Below are positions 46,225 through 54,481 of a DNA stretch of 64,000 bases, piece by piece. Location: positions 1-64,000 of the forward strand of contig NZ_MJGV01000021.1 in assembly GCF_001865015.1 (NCBI RefSeq), given 5' to 3'. A program made the position numbers and the translations under genes. Source of the stretch: Curtobacterium sp. MMLR14_010 (GTDB lineage: Bacteria; Actinomycetota; Actinomycetes; Actinomycetales; Microbacteriaceae). The first letter of the stretch is position 1. Each line of letters begins with the position of its first letter. Below the pieces are notes generated by a model that worked only from the letters and a program-made list of their open reading frames with translations, was not told the DNA's origin and ran no database searches.

Positions 46225-46253
46225 TGAGGGCTTTCCCCGTCGCACCTATCGTT
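46225..46253 (+). promoter_or_regulatory. Promoter of the peptide-binding lipoprotein gene
   Basis: -35 TTGAGG (46225-46230), 17-bp spacer, -10 TATCGT (46248-46253), then a leader of about 60 nt with AGGAGG before the GTG start. Confidence 0.6.
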
Positions 46254-46320
46254 CTTCGGGAGCGGTCGGGGAGCCCTGCCTCGCGGTCGTTCGATCACAT
46301 TCCATCAGGAGGATCACAGA

Positions 46321-48081
46321 GTGAAAATCACCAAGAAGCGGGGTCGCCAGCTCCTCGGCGCCGTCGCCCTGGCCGGTGCGGCCGCGGTCGCCCTTGCTGG
46401 CTGCACCACCTCTCCGAGTGCGACCGAGACGAGTTCGGCGTCGAACAAGACCGTCACGATCGCGCAGGTGAACGAGGTCACCTCGTTCAACTACAACACC
46501 CCGCAGGGCAACCTGGACGTCAACGGGATGATCAACTACATGACGCAGCCGCAGTTCTACACGCTGGGCGCGAAGTACAAGATCACCCCGAACACCGACC
46601 TCGGCACGATGAAGAAGCTGAGCGACGACCCGCTGACGGTCAAGTACACGCTGAACAAGGCCGCCAAGTGGTCCGACGGCAAGAAGATCACCTCTGACGA
46701 CCTCCTCCTCGGCTGGGCGCAGAACTCCGGGTACTACGACTCGGCCACGCAGGACGCTGACGGCAAGGTCACGAGCGGTACCCAGTACTTCTCCCTCGCC
46801 GCCGCTTCGCCGTTCCAGACCGAGTACCCGTCGGACATCACCGACGACTCGATCACGATCAAGTACAAGAAGCCGTACGTCGACTGGCAGCTCGTCAACC
46901 CGATCCAGTTCCCGGCGCACGTCGTCGCGGACGAGGCCGGCGTGTCCGAGGACGCCCTCATGAAGGCGCTCAAGGACACCCCCGAGGGCAACGTCGAGAG
47001 CCCGGCGGCCGAGAACAGCACGCTGAAGAAGGCTGCTGACCTCATCAACACCGGCTACGACAAGACCAGCCTCCCGAGCGACAAGAAGCTCCTGGTCTCC
47101 GGCGGCCCGCTCATGGTCTCCGCCTGGACCCCGAAGCAGTCGATGACCCTCGTGCCGAACCCGGAGTACACCGGCGACCACAAGGTGAACTTCGGCAAGC
47201 TCGTCATCCGCTTCATCGGTGACGCCAACGCCCAGGTCACGGCCCTCCAGAACGGTGAGGTCGACGCAATCCAGCCGCAGCCGTCCGCCGACACGGTGAA
47301 GGCGCTCGACGCCGCAGCCGGCGTGGACGTCATCCAGGGCTCGCAGGTCGCCTACGACCACCTCGACCTGAACTTCGGTTCGAGCGTGTTCAAGGACGAG
47401 AACGTCCGCAAGGCGTTCCTCCTCACCATCCCGCGTGAGCAGATCCTCAAGTCGATCGTCACCCCGATCAACTCCAAGGCGAAGGTCCTCGACTCGCAGC
47501 TGTACCTGCCGGGTCAGGCCGACTACGAGGACGCCGTCAAGGCGAACGGTTCGTCGGACTACGACAAGGTCGACATCGCGAAGGCCAAGCAGCTGCTCGG
47601 CGGCGCGACCCCGTCCGTGAAGATCCTCTACAACACCGAGAACCCGAACCGCGTGGACACGTTCCAGGCGATCCAGTCCTCGGCTGCGAAGGCCGGCATC
47701 AAGGTCGTCGACGGCGGTTCCCCGGACTGGAGCTCGCTCCTCGCCGGTGGCGACTACGACGCCTCGATCTTCGGTTGGGTCAACCCGGGTGCCGGCAACG
47801 CCGCTGTCCCGCAGCTCTTCCAGACGGGCAACTCGGGCAACTACAACAAGTTCGCCGACGAGGACGCCTCCAAGCTGGCTGTGGACACGCAGACCCAGCT
47901 GGACACGGACAAGCTCGAGGACATGAAGAAGCAGATCGACAAGATCGCCTTCGACCAGGGCTACGGCCTGCCGCTGTTCCAGTCGCCCGGCCTGTTCGCG
48001 GTGAACAAGTCGCTCAAGGGCGTCGAGTACTTCGGCGGCCAGACCGGCATGGTCTGGAACGTCTGGGACTGGAGGAAGTGA
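46321..48081 (+). CDS. Peptide ABC transporter substrate-binding lipoprotein
   Basis: A 586-residue family 5 (OppA/DppA) solute-binding lipoprotein. It has a basic signal peptide, and the lipobox LAGC ends at Cys27, where it would be lipid-anchored to the outer face of the membrane. The family 5 pattern is visible (WSDGKKITSDDLLLGW; NVRKAFLLTIPREQIL; the C-terminal WNVWDW). Lys-rich, evenly codon-optimised sequence suggests high expression. AGGAGG lies before the GTG at 46321. A hairpin follows the stop, so it is probably made in excess over the downstream permease genes. Confidence 0.93.
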   Translation: MKITKKRGRQLLGAVALAGAAAVALAGCTTSPSATETSSASNKTVTIAQVNEVTSFNYNTPQGNLDVNGMINYMTQPQFYTLGAKYKITPNTDLGTMKKLSDDPLTVKYTLNKAAKWSDGKKITSDDLLLGWAQNSGYYDSATQDADGKVTSGTQYFSLAAASPFQTEYPSDITDDSITIKYKKPYVDWQLVNPIQFPAHVVADEAGVSEDALMKALKDTPEGNVESPAAENSTLKKAADLINTGYDKTSLPSDKKLLVSGGPLMVSAWTPKQSMTLVPNPEYTGDHKVNFGKLVIRFIGDANAQVTALQNGEVDAIQPQPSADTVKALDAAAGVDVIQGSQVAYDHLDLNFGSSVFKDENVRKAFLLTIPREQILKSIVTPINSKAKVLDSQLYLPGQADYEDAVKANGSSDYDKVDIAKAKQLLGGATPSVKILYNTENPNRVDTFQAIQSSAAKAGIKVVDGGSPDWSSLLAGGDYDASIFGWVNPGAGNAAVPQLFQTGNSGNYNKFADEDASKLAVDTQTQLDTDKLEDMKKQIDKIAFDQGYGLPLFQSPGLFAVNKSLKGVEYFGGQTGMVWNVWDWRK

Positions 48082-48117
48082 TCCTGCGGGACCACTGATC
48101 AACAGCACACACTGAGG

Positions 48118-48145
48118 GGGCGCCGGACTGACCAGTCCGGCGCCC
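48118..48145 (+). terminator. Hairpin after the binding-protein gene
   Basis: A 12-bp stem (GGGCGCCGGACT with AGTCCGGCGCCC) closes a GACC loop, 37 bp after the stop. It probably ends most transcripts before the permease genes. Confidence 0.7.
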
Positions 48146-48323
48146 TCCCATGGGTGGCGAGGGTCTCCACGGACCCCGACGCACCCAGGTGACGCCGGCT
48201 CCGGACCACGTCACCCGCACCGGTGGACACGGTTCCTCGGTGGAACGAAGTACCCTTGCTCGTCGGTGCCCCTGCACGGGGCCCCGTCGGCCCGACCACC
48301 ACACCCGAGAGGCACCTTCGCCC

Positions 48324-49847
48324 ATGGTGAGCTTCATCGCGAGACGGATCCTCGTCTCGATCCTCATCCTCATCGCCGCGTCGTTCATCATGTACAACCT
48401 GGCGGCGATCGCGGGGAACCCCCTGCAGGACCTCCAGAGCAGCAACGCAGCGAACCGCGACCAGCTCATCGCCGCCCGTGTGGCAGCGCAGCACCTGGAC
48501 GTCATCCCGCCGCTCCGCTGGGGCATCTGGATCAGCGGCGTCGGCAAGTGCGTCATCGGGCAGTGCGACCTCGGCACGACCTTCTCGAACCAGCCCGTCG
48601 CGCAGCTGCTCCCGCAGGCCGTCGGGTCGACGATCCAGCTGGTGACGTTCTCGTTCATCCTGGCGATCGTGTTCGGCATCGGCCTCGGCGTCGTGACCGC
48701 CCTCCGCGTCTACTCGGGCTTCGACTACGCCATCACGCTGGTCAGCTTCTTCCTGTACTCGCTGCCGTCCTTCCTCATGGCGGTGCTCCTCAAGTCGTTC
48801 ATCGCACTCGACTACAACAACTTCCTCGTCGACCCGACGATCCCGCCGCTCCGGCTGGCGCTCATCGCGGTCGTGGTCGGTCTCCTCGTCCAGCTGGTCG
48901 TCGGCGGCACCCTGCGTCGCCGCCTGCTCGTCGGGGTCATCAGCGCCGCGGTCACGGCCGGCATGCTGCTGCTCATGCAGGCGACCGGGTGGTTCACCGA
49001 CCCGTCGCTCGGTCCGGTCTTCGTCATCCTCTTCAGCGCCGGCATCGGCCTGGCCATGGTCGCGCTGCTCGCCGGCACGAAGAACCGTCGAGCCTGGATC
49101 GTCGCCGGCATCAACGTCCTGGTCGCGATCATCAGCTACTTCGCGCTGCAGGGGCTGCTCAACGTCTCCTCCGCCGCCACCATCGCGATCCTGGCCGTCG
49201 CCACGATCGCCGTCGGCCTGGTCTCCGGGTTCGTCGTCGGCGGGCACGACCGCGGCCTGATGATGCGCATCGGCGTGCTCACCGCGGTGCTCAGCGCCGG
49301 CGTCGTCCTGCTCGACCGCTTCATGCGCTCGTGGATCGCGTACACGGAGAACTACGTCTCGCGTCCGATCGCGACGGTCGGGTCCTCGACCCCGGGCCTG
49401 CAGGGCGACTTCTGGATCTCCGGGATCGACACCTACACGCACCTGCTGCTGCCGACGATCTCGCTCCTGCTCATCAGCTTCGCGAGCTACACCCGCTACT
49501 CGCGGTCGGGCATGCTCGAGGTCCTCGACCAGGACTTCGTCCGGACCGCGCGCGCCAAGGGCCTGCCGGAGCGCACCGTCATCGTGCGGCACGCGCTGCG
49601 CAACATGCTCATCCCGATCGCGACCCTGGTGGCGACCGACATCGGCGCGCTGCTCGGTGGCGCGATCATCACCGAACGCGTCTTCGCGATCTCGGGGATG
49701 GGCAACCTCTTCAACAGCGGACTGTCGATCACCGACGTGAACCCGGTGATGGGGTACTTCCTCGTCATCGCGATCACCGCGATCGCGTTCAACTTCCTCG
49801 CCGACCTCGCGTACTCGGCGCTCGACCCACGGGTCCGGGTCCGATGA
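48324..49847 (+). CDS. DppB-type ABC permease with a large membrane insertion
   Basis: Inner-membrane permease of the peptide transporter, 507 residues against about 310-340 for typical DppB/OppB. The N-terminal part (MVSFIARRILVSILILIAAS, first TM; TTFSNQPVAQLLPQAVGSTI) is standard. So is the C-terminal part, which carries the ATPase-contact EAA loop at about 391-413 (RYSRSGMLEVLDQDFVRTAR). Residues about 175-345 are an extra run of five or six hydrophobic segments not seen in classical DppB. The ATG at 48324 follows a 242-bp gap that may hold its own promoter (TACCCT near 48250). Confidence 0.9.
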   Translation: MVSFIARRILVSILILIAASFIMYNLAAIAGNPLQDLQSSNAANRDQLIAARVAAQHLDVIPPLRWGIWISGVGKCVIGQCDLGTTFSNQPVAQLLPQAVGSTIQLVTFSFILAIVFGIGLGVVTALRVYSGFDYAITLVSFFLYSLPSFLMAVLLKSFIALDYNNFLVDPTIPPLRLALIAVVVGLLVQLVVGGTLRRRLLVGVISAAVTAGMLLLMQATGWFTDPSLGPVFVILFSAGIGLAMVALLAGTKNRRAWIVAGINVLVAIISYFALQGLLNVSSAATIAILAVATIAVGLVSGFVVGGHDRGLMMRIGVLTAVLSAGVVLLDRFMRSWIAYTENYVSRPIATVGSSTPGLQGDFWISGIDTYTHLLLPTISLLLISFASYTRYSRSGMLEVLDQDFVRTARAKGLPERTVIVRHALRNMLIPIATLVATDIGALLGGAIITERVFAISGMGNLFNSGLSITDVNPVMGYFLVIAITAIAFNFLADLAYSALDPRVRVR

Positions 49848-49897
49848 GCGCGTACCAGACCACCGAGGCGAACCACCACCTGGAGGACATCCGATGA
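49844..49897 (+). CDS. 17-codon micro-ORF bridging dppB and dppC
   Basis: The ATG at 49844 overlaps the dppB stop (ATGA). The 17-residue frame (MSAYQTTEANHHLEDIR) ends in a TGA that overlaps the dppC ATG at 49894 (ATGA). It holds the GGAGG of dppC. It may relay ribosomes between the two permease genes; a functional peptide is less likely. Confidence 0.4.
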   Translation: MSAYQTTEANHHLEDIR

Positions 49898-50919
49898 GCA
49901 CGCTGCAGGGCGGGGCACCGCTCGAACCGAACATCGGGGACGGCACTGACGTCGGAGAGAACCCGGAGTCCAAGGAGAAGCGGATCGGCGAGAGCCAGGG
50001 CCGCATCATCCTCCGTCGCTTCTTCGCGAACAAGCTCGCCGTCGTGGCGCTGGTCGTCTACCTGCTGGTGCTGGTGTTCAGCGTCTCCGCCGTCGGCATC
50101 GGTCCGATCCCCGGCTGGTGGCACTACTCGTACCGGTCGCTCAACGACCTGCAGGCCGGCGGTGCGCCGACGGCGGACCACCCCTTCGGTCAGGACCGCA
50201 TCGGCAAGGACTACTTCGCGCTGACGATGCGCGGGATCCAGAACTCGATCCTGGTGATGGTCGTGATCGGGCTGTTCGCGACGTTCATCGGCGTGGTCGT
50301 CGGTGCCATCGCGGGCTACTTCCGCGGCCGGGTCGACGCCATCCTCATGCGCATCACCGACGTCTTCATCGTCATCCCGGCACTCGTCATCGGTGCCGTG
50401 GTCGGCAAGACGGCCAACGGGCTGTCCGCCTTCGTGCTCGCCCTGCTGCTCGGACTCGTCTCGTGGATGGTCGTCGCGCGTCTCGTCCGCGCCGAGTTCC
50501 TGTCGCTCCGCGAGCGCGAGTTCGTCGAGGCCGCCCGCGTCGCCGGCGCCTCGGACATGCGGATCATCTTCCGGCACATCCTCCCGAACGCGATCGGCGT
50601 GATCATCGTGTCCGCGACGCTGCTCATCGCCTCCGCAATCCTGCTCGAGACGGCCCTGAGCTACCTCGGCTACGGCATCAAGGCGCCGGACTCGTCGCTC
50701 GGTCTGCTGATCAGCCAGAACCAGTCGGCGTTCCAGACGCGCCCGTACCTGTTCTGGTGGCCAGCGACCTTCATCGTGCTGCTCGCGCTCTGCGTCAACT
50801 TCGTCGGCGACGGCCTCCGCGACGCGTTCGACCCGCGGTCCAAGCGGTTCAGCCTGCGCGGCACCCGCGAGCCGGAGAAGCCCCAGAACTCCTCGGGCTC
50901 GGAGATGATCAGCGCGTGA
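49894..50919 (+). CDS. DppC-type ABC permease
   Basis: A 341-residue second inner-membrane permease of the peptide transporter. The first TM is at about 47-70. The family core includes HPFGQDRIGKDYFALTMRGI and GAIAGYFRGRVDAILMRITD. The EAA loop for ATPase contact is at about 204-225 (EFVEAARVAGASDMRIIFRH), and the typical ILLETALSYLGYGI is followed by an FDPR motif near the C-terminus. GGAGG lies 9 nt before the ATG, which overlaps the micro-ORF stop. Its partner is the long DppB; the ATPase gene follows after an intruding antisense gene. Confidence 0.93.
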   Translation: MSTLQGGAPLEPNIGDGTDVGENPESKEKRIGESQGRIILRRFFANKLAVVALVVYLLVLVFSVSAVGIGPIPGWWHYSYRSLNDLQAGGAPTADHPFGQDRIGKDYFALTMRGIQNSILVMVVIGLFATFIGVVVGAIAGYFRGRVDAILMRITDVFIVIPALVIGAVVGKTANGLSAFVLALLLGLVSWMVVARLVRAEFLSLREREFVEAARVAGASDMRIIFRHILPNAIGVIIVSATLLIASAILLETALSYLGYGIKAPDSSLGLLISQNQSAFQTRPYLFWWPATFIVLLALCVNFVGDGLRDAFDPRSKRFSLRGTREPEKPQNSSGSEMISA

Positions 50920-50948
50920 CGACCGCTGACCGGACCGACGCCGTCCAG

Positions 50949-51578
50949 CTAGCGGGCGGCGATGGCGAACCAACCGCCGACGCCACTCGCCACGAGCAGG
51001 GCGATCGACGCCCAGTGCGGGACGACCGGCACACGGACGCTGTCAGCGGTGCCGAGTTCGATCGCCCCCCGTTCGCGGAGCTCGTCCCAGTGCCACCGCA
51101 CCAGGTACGCCGCGTCGCCGGAGTCCGTCGACAGCATGTCGCCCGCTCGGCGGCCGCCGCTCTCGGCGTCGGGGACGGCCCGACCGCCCCGCTGCTCCTG
51201 ACGGCGGGCCATGGCCACGCCGATGCGACCGGGCGCGGGGGCGCTCGACACCACGACGCGACGACTCGGCGTGACGAGCGTCAGCGCGAACCGCGTGTCG
51301 ACGTGCACCAGGGCCGCCCACGGGACGTCAGCCGTGCTGAACACGTTGACCACCCGGATGCCGTCGTCGCTGATCACCATGTGCGGGCGCCACAGCACGA
51401 CCCAGCCGAAGAGCCCGCCGAAGACCGTCGGCACGACCGCCAGGACGCGGTCCGTCCAGGTCGTGTCGTTGAGCACGGTGACGACGAAGACCAGCGCGAC
51501 GACCGCCCAGAGGGTCACGGCGAGACCGCGGTTGAAACGAGACACGAACACGTCGCGCGTCGGCGAGGTTGCAGGCAT
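50949..51578 (-). CDS. PH-domain membrane protein, antisense within the transporter locus
   Basis: A 209-residue protein with two N-terminal TM segments (about 19-36 and 42-62). A bacterial PH-like domain follows, starting LWRPHMVISDDGIRVVNVFS and including VPWAALVHVDTRFALTLVTP. A final TM lies at about 190-206. Function is unknown. It resembles the protein encoded at 53854-54417. The start is ATG at 51578, with GACGAT 6 nt upstream. It lies between dppC and the ATPase gene on the opposite strand, so it splits the transporter locus. Confidence 0.78.
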   Translation of the reverse strand: MPATSPTRDVFVSRFNRGLAVTLWAVVALVFVVTVLNDTTWTDRVLAVVPTVFGGLFGWVVLWRPHMVISDDGIRVVNVFSTADVPWAALVHVDTRFALTLVTPSRRVVVSSAPAPGRIGVAMARRQEQRGGRAVPDAESGGRRAGDMLSTDSGDAAYLVRWHWDELRERGAIELGTADSVRVPVVPHWASIALLVASGVGGWFAIAAR

Positions 51579-51679
51579 GCATCCATCGTCGCAGGTCACC
51601 ACCTGCGTCCCCGCCCCGAGCGCACCATCCACTCCACCCACGCGGCTGCCACGAGCGGCCGGGAAAGGACGGGCCGACG

Positions 51680-53452
51680 ATGAGCACGCCCGCCGCCGCG
51701 GCAGCACCGACCGCCACCAGCACCCCCGTCGTGAAGGTCTCCGGACTCGACGTCGACTTCGCCGTCGACGACGTCTGGACACCCGCCGTCAAGGGCCTGT
51801 CCTACGAGATCGCCTCCGGTGAGGTCGTCGCCCTGGTGGGCGAGTCCGGCTCCGGCAAGTCCGTGAGCTCGATGTCGATCCTCGGGCTCCTGCCGCGCAA
51901 CGCCAGGGTGAAGGGCTCGGTCCAGTTCACCGGCAAGGAGCTGATCGGGCTGCGTCCCGCGCAGCTCCGGGAGTACCGCGGCAAGGAGATCGCCGTGATC
52001 TTCCAGGAGCCGATGACCGCCCTCAACCCGGTGTTCACCGTCGGGTCCCAGATCGTCGAGACGATCCGCATCCACTACGGCATGTCGCCGAGCGAGGGTC
52101 GGGCGCGCGCCATCGAGCTGCTCACCCTGGTGGAGATGCCGGACCCGCAGAAGGCCTTCGACTCGTACCCGCACCAGCTCTCCGGTGGTCAGCGTCAGCG
52201 CGCGATGATCGCGCAGTCGATCTCCTGTGACCCGAAGCTCCTCATCGCGGACGAGCCGACCACGGCCCTCGACGTCACCGTCCAGGCCGAGATCCTCGAC
52301 CTGATCCGCGACCTCGCCGGCAAGCTCGGGAGCGCCGTGCTCCTGATCACGCACGACATGGGCGTCGTCGCCGACCTCGCGGATCGCATCATCGTGATGC
52401 AGCAGGGCGTCGCGGTCGAGACCGGCTCCGTCCGCGACGTCTTCGCGCGCCCCCAGCACGAGTACACGCGCACCCTCCTCGACGCCGTCCCGCGGCTCGG
52501 GCAGGCCGGCGACGAGGTCATCGACCTGACCGAGACGCTCGAAGCGGTCGTGGAGGGCGAGCCCACCGTCCACGTGTCCGACACCGTCACCCACACCGAC
52601 GTCGTGTCCACGCTCGGCGAAGCCGTCCTCGAGTTCAAGGACGTCGTCATCGAGTACCCGGGCCGCGGACGCGTCAAGGCGTTCCGCGCCATCGACGGCG
52701 TCGACCTGTCCGTGCACGAGGGTGAGGTCGTCGGCCTGGTCGGCGAGTCCGGTTCCGGCAAGTCGACCCTCGGCCGCGCGGCCATCGGACTGCTCCCGAT
52801 CACGTCCGGCACCCTGAACGTCACCGGCGTCGACCTGTCGAAGTCGACCCGCTCGCTGGTCCGCAAGGTGCACCAGAACGCCGGGATCGTCTTCCAGGAC
52901 CCGTCGTCGTCGCTGAACCCGCGGATGACGATCGGCCAGTCGATCGGCGAGCCGTTGCTCCTGGGCAAGCAGATGCGCGGACGACAGCTCGAGCGCGAGG
53001 TGCAGGACCTGCTCGAGGCCGTGCGACTCCCCACCACCTACGCGACGCGCTTCCCCCACGAGCTCTCCGGTGGGCAGAAGCAGCGCATCGGCATCGCCCG
53101 GGCGCTGGCGCTGCGGCCGAAGCTGCTCATCGCCGACGAGCCGACGTCGGCCCTCGACGTGTCGGTGCAGGCCACGGTGCTCGAGCTGCTCAAGGACCTG
53201 CAGCGTGAGTTCCGGTTCGCGTGCCTCTTCGTCACCCACGACCTCGCGGTGATCGACGTCCTCGCGGACCGCATCGCGGTGCTCCACCACGGACACCTGG
53301 TCGAGGTCGGCACGCGTGACCAGATCCTCCGTGACCCGCAGGACGCCTACACGCAGCGGCTCATCGCCGCCGTGCCCCTGCCGGACCCGGACGTGCAGCG
53401 CGAGCGGCGCGAGCTGCGCCGTCGCATCCTGTCGGCGGGTTCCGACGACTGA
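51680..53452 (+). CDS. Fused DppD-DppF peptide transporter ATPase
   Basis: A 590-residue protein with two complete ABC ATPase domains, as in fused oligopeptide ATPases of actinobacteria. Domain 1: Walker A GESGSGKS (about 54-61), signature LSGGQRQR, Walker B LLIADEPTTALDVTVQ. Domain 2: Walker A GESGSGKST (about 355-363), signature LSGGQKQR, Walker B LLIADEPTSALDVSVQ. Each half ends with the C-terminal oligopeptide-transporter extension (HEYTRTLLDAVPRL; AYTQRLIAAVPLPDP). It energises the DppB/DppC pore. The start is ATG at 51680. A short gap holding the antisense gene's promoter separates it from that gene. Confidence 0.94.
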   Translation: MSTPAAAAAPTATSTPVVKVSGLDVDFAVDDVWTPAVKGLSYEIASGEVVALVGESGSGKSVSSMSILGLLPRNARVKGSVQFTGKELIGLRPAQLREYRGKEIAVIFQEPMTALNPVFTVGSQIVETIRIHYGMSPSEGRARAIELLTLVEMPDPQKAFDSYPHQLSGGQRQRAMIAQSISCDPKLLIADEPTTALDVTVQAEILDLIRDLAGKLGSAVLLITHDMGVVADLADRIIVMQQGVAVETGSVRDVFARPQHEYTRTLLDAVPRLGQAGDEVIDLTETLEAVVEGEPTVHVSDTVTHTDVVSTLGEAVLEFKDVVIEYPGRGRVKAFRAIDGVDLSVHEGEVVGLVGESGSGKSTLGRAAIGLLPITSGTLNVTGVDLSKSTRSLVRKVHQNAGIVFQDPSSSLNPRMTIGQSIGEPLLLGKQMRGRQLEREVQDLLEAVRLPTTYATRFPHELSGGQKQRIGIARALALRPKLLIADEPTSALDVSVQATVLELLKDLQREFRFACLFVTHDLAVIDVLADRIAVLHHGHLVEVGTRDQILRDPQDAYTQRLIAAVPLPDPDVQRERRELRRRILSAGSDD

Positions 53453-53470
53453 GGTCGCCGCACCCCGCGC

Positions 53471-53506
53471 CGAACGCGCCGTCCCCTCGTCGGGGCGGCG
53501 CGTTCG
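53471..53506 (+). terminator. Terminator of the ATPase gene
   Basis: Arms CGAACGCGCCGTCCCC and GGGGCGGCGCGTTCG pair with one bulged T, 18 bp past the stop. Confidence 0.7.
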
Positions 53507-53568
53507 TCGTCCGGGCCGGACCGACGGTCCGTGACCGCTCGGGGGACCTGAGCGCCTTCTGATCCACC

Positions 53569-53610
53569 GGACGGGAGGCTCGTGCCGGCCCCGCCCCGCG
53601 CCTCCCGTCC
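53569..53610. terminator. GGACGGGAGGC-family hairpin
   Basis: GGACGGGAGGC (53569-53579) pairs with GCCTCCCGTCC (53600-53610) around a GC-rich 20-nt centre. It is a second hairpin after the ATPase gene and a member of the recurring family. Confidence 0.65.
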
Positions 53611-53640
53611 GCCCCGTGCCCGCTCCGGCACCCGCCGAGC

Positions 53641-53768
53641 GGTCATGTCCCGTCGGCCGGCACGCGCGGACCGGTCACGTTCCGTCGGCCGGCACGCGCG
53701 GACTGGTCACGTTCCGTCGGCTGGCCCCGCCGAGTGGTCACGTTCCGTCGGTCGGCGCCGCCGGGACC
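53641..53768. repeat. Tandem repeat, four units of 31-32 bp
   Basis: Units begin at 53641, 53673, 53705 and 53736, each with a core close to GGTCACGTTCCGTCGG. The first two are almost identical; the last two diverge in their second half. There are no spacers, so it is not CRISPR. Confidence 0.75.
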
Positions 53769-53853
53769 GACGCTCTGCGGCCGCTCGCCGGACGTGAGCG
53801 GGGTGTCGTGACCGCTCGCCGGGACCAGGAGCGAGCGCGGGGGAGCGCCTCCG

Positions 53854-54417
53854 TCAGAGACGGGCTGCGGCCATCGACGCGGCGATGCCCAGCACCGTGA
53901 GCGCCAGGATCGTCCAGCCGTGCGTCCGGTGCACGATCGGCTGCGCCGTCACCGTCGCCGGCGGCGGCCCGTCCTGTGGCGCCGCCACGGGGACCCGCGC
54001 GAGCACCTCGGCGGCCGCGCTCTCGACGGTCAGCGGCACCGAGCCTCCCGGTCGGTCGAGCCGCAGGCGGGCCGTCGGACGCGGCGCGATCCAGGTGCGA
54101 CGGTCCGGTTCCGAGGACTGCAGCTCGAACCCGTACTTCGTGCGCACCCCGGTGACCCGCGGCCAGGCGTAGCTCGAGGTCCGACGGACGTCCACGACGA
54201 CCAGCGCGTCCGGCGTGAGCTCGAGTCGCGGTCGCCACAGGACTGCCCACGCGACGAACGCGACGCAGATGCTCGGGACGGGGACCAGCAGCGGTGAGGT
54301 CTCCCCGCGGCCGACGAACCCGAGGACGAGCAGCACCGCGGCCACCACCCACAGCGCGATCGCGAGCGTCCGCATCCCGGGGGCGACGATGCGTGCGGTC
54401 CCGGGTGCTGTCTCCAT
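53854..54417 (-). CDS. PH-domain membrane protein, paralogue of 50949-51578
   Basis: A 187-residue protein with two TM segments near the N-terminus (about 16-35 and 41-60). A PH-like domain starts LWRPRLELTPDALVVVDVRR and includes YAWPRVTGVRTKYGFELQSS. A C-terminal TM lies at about 168-185. The LWRP-x-L/M-x-x-x-x-D/P junction and the order match the protein at 50949-51578, so the two are related. The start is ATG at 54417, with TACGAT 6 nt upstream. Function is unknown. Confidence 0.75.
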   Translation of the reverse strand: METAPGTARIVAPGMRTLAIALWVVAAVLLVLGFVGRGETSPLLVPVPSICVAFVAWAVLWRPRLELTPDALVVVDVRRTSSYAWPRVTGVRTKYGFELQSSEPDRRTWIAPRPTARLRLDRPGGSVPLTVESAAAEVLARVPVAAPQDGPPPATVTAQPIVHRTHGWTILALTVLGIAASMAAARL

Positions 54418-54481
54418 CCTCCGATCGTAGGAGACGGCAGGTGCGAGCCCGCCCGTTCGGAGGATGGACTCGCTAGCTGAG

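Larger units (their letters stand above)
46013..46320. other. Shared upstream region of S9 peptidase and oppA-like gene
   Basis: 308 bp between divergent starts with no coding frame I trust. It is less GC-rich than its surroundings. It contains GCGCAA direct repeats (46151-46186) and the binding-protein promoter (46225-46253). Confidence 0.6.
53453..53853. other. Gene-free stretch with two hairpins and a tandem repeat
   Basis: About 400 bp between the converging ATPase and PH-protein genes. It contains hairpins at 53471-53506 and 53569-53610 and the 32-bp tandem repeat at 53641-53768. I see no convincing gene. Confidence 0.65.

Noticed and set aside
53641-53768. CRISPR array
   Set aside because: The repeat units abut with no unique spacers, and no cas gene is present.
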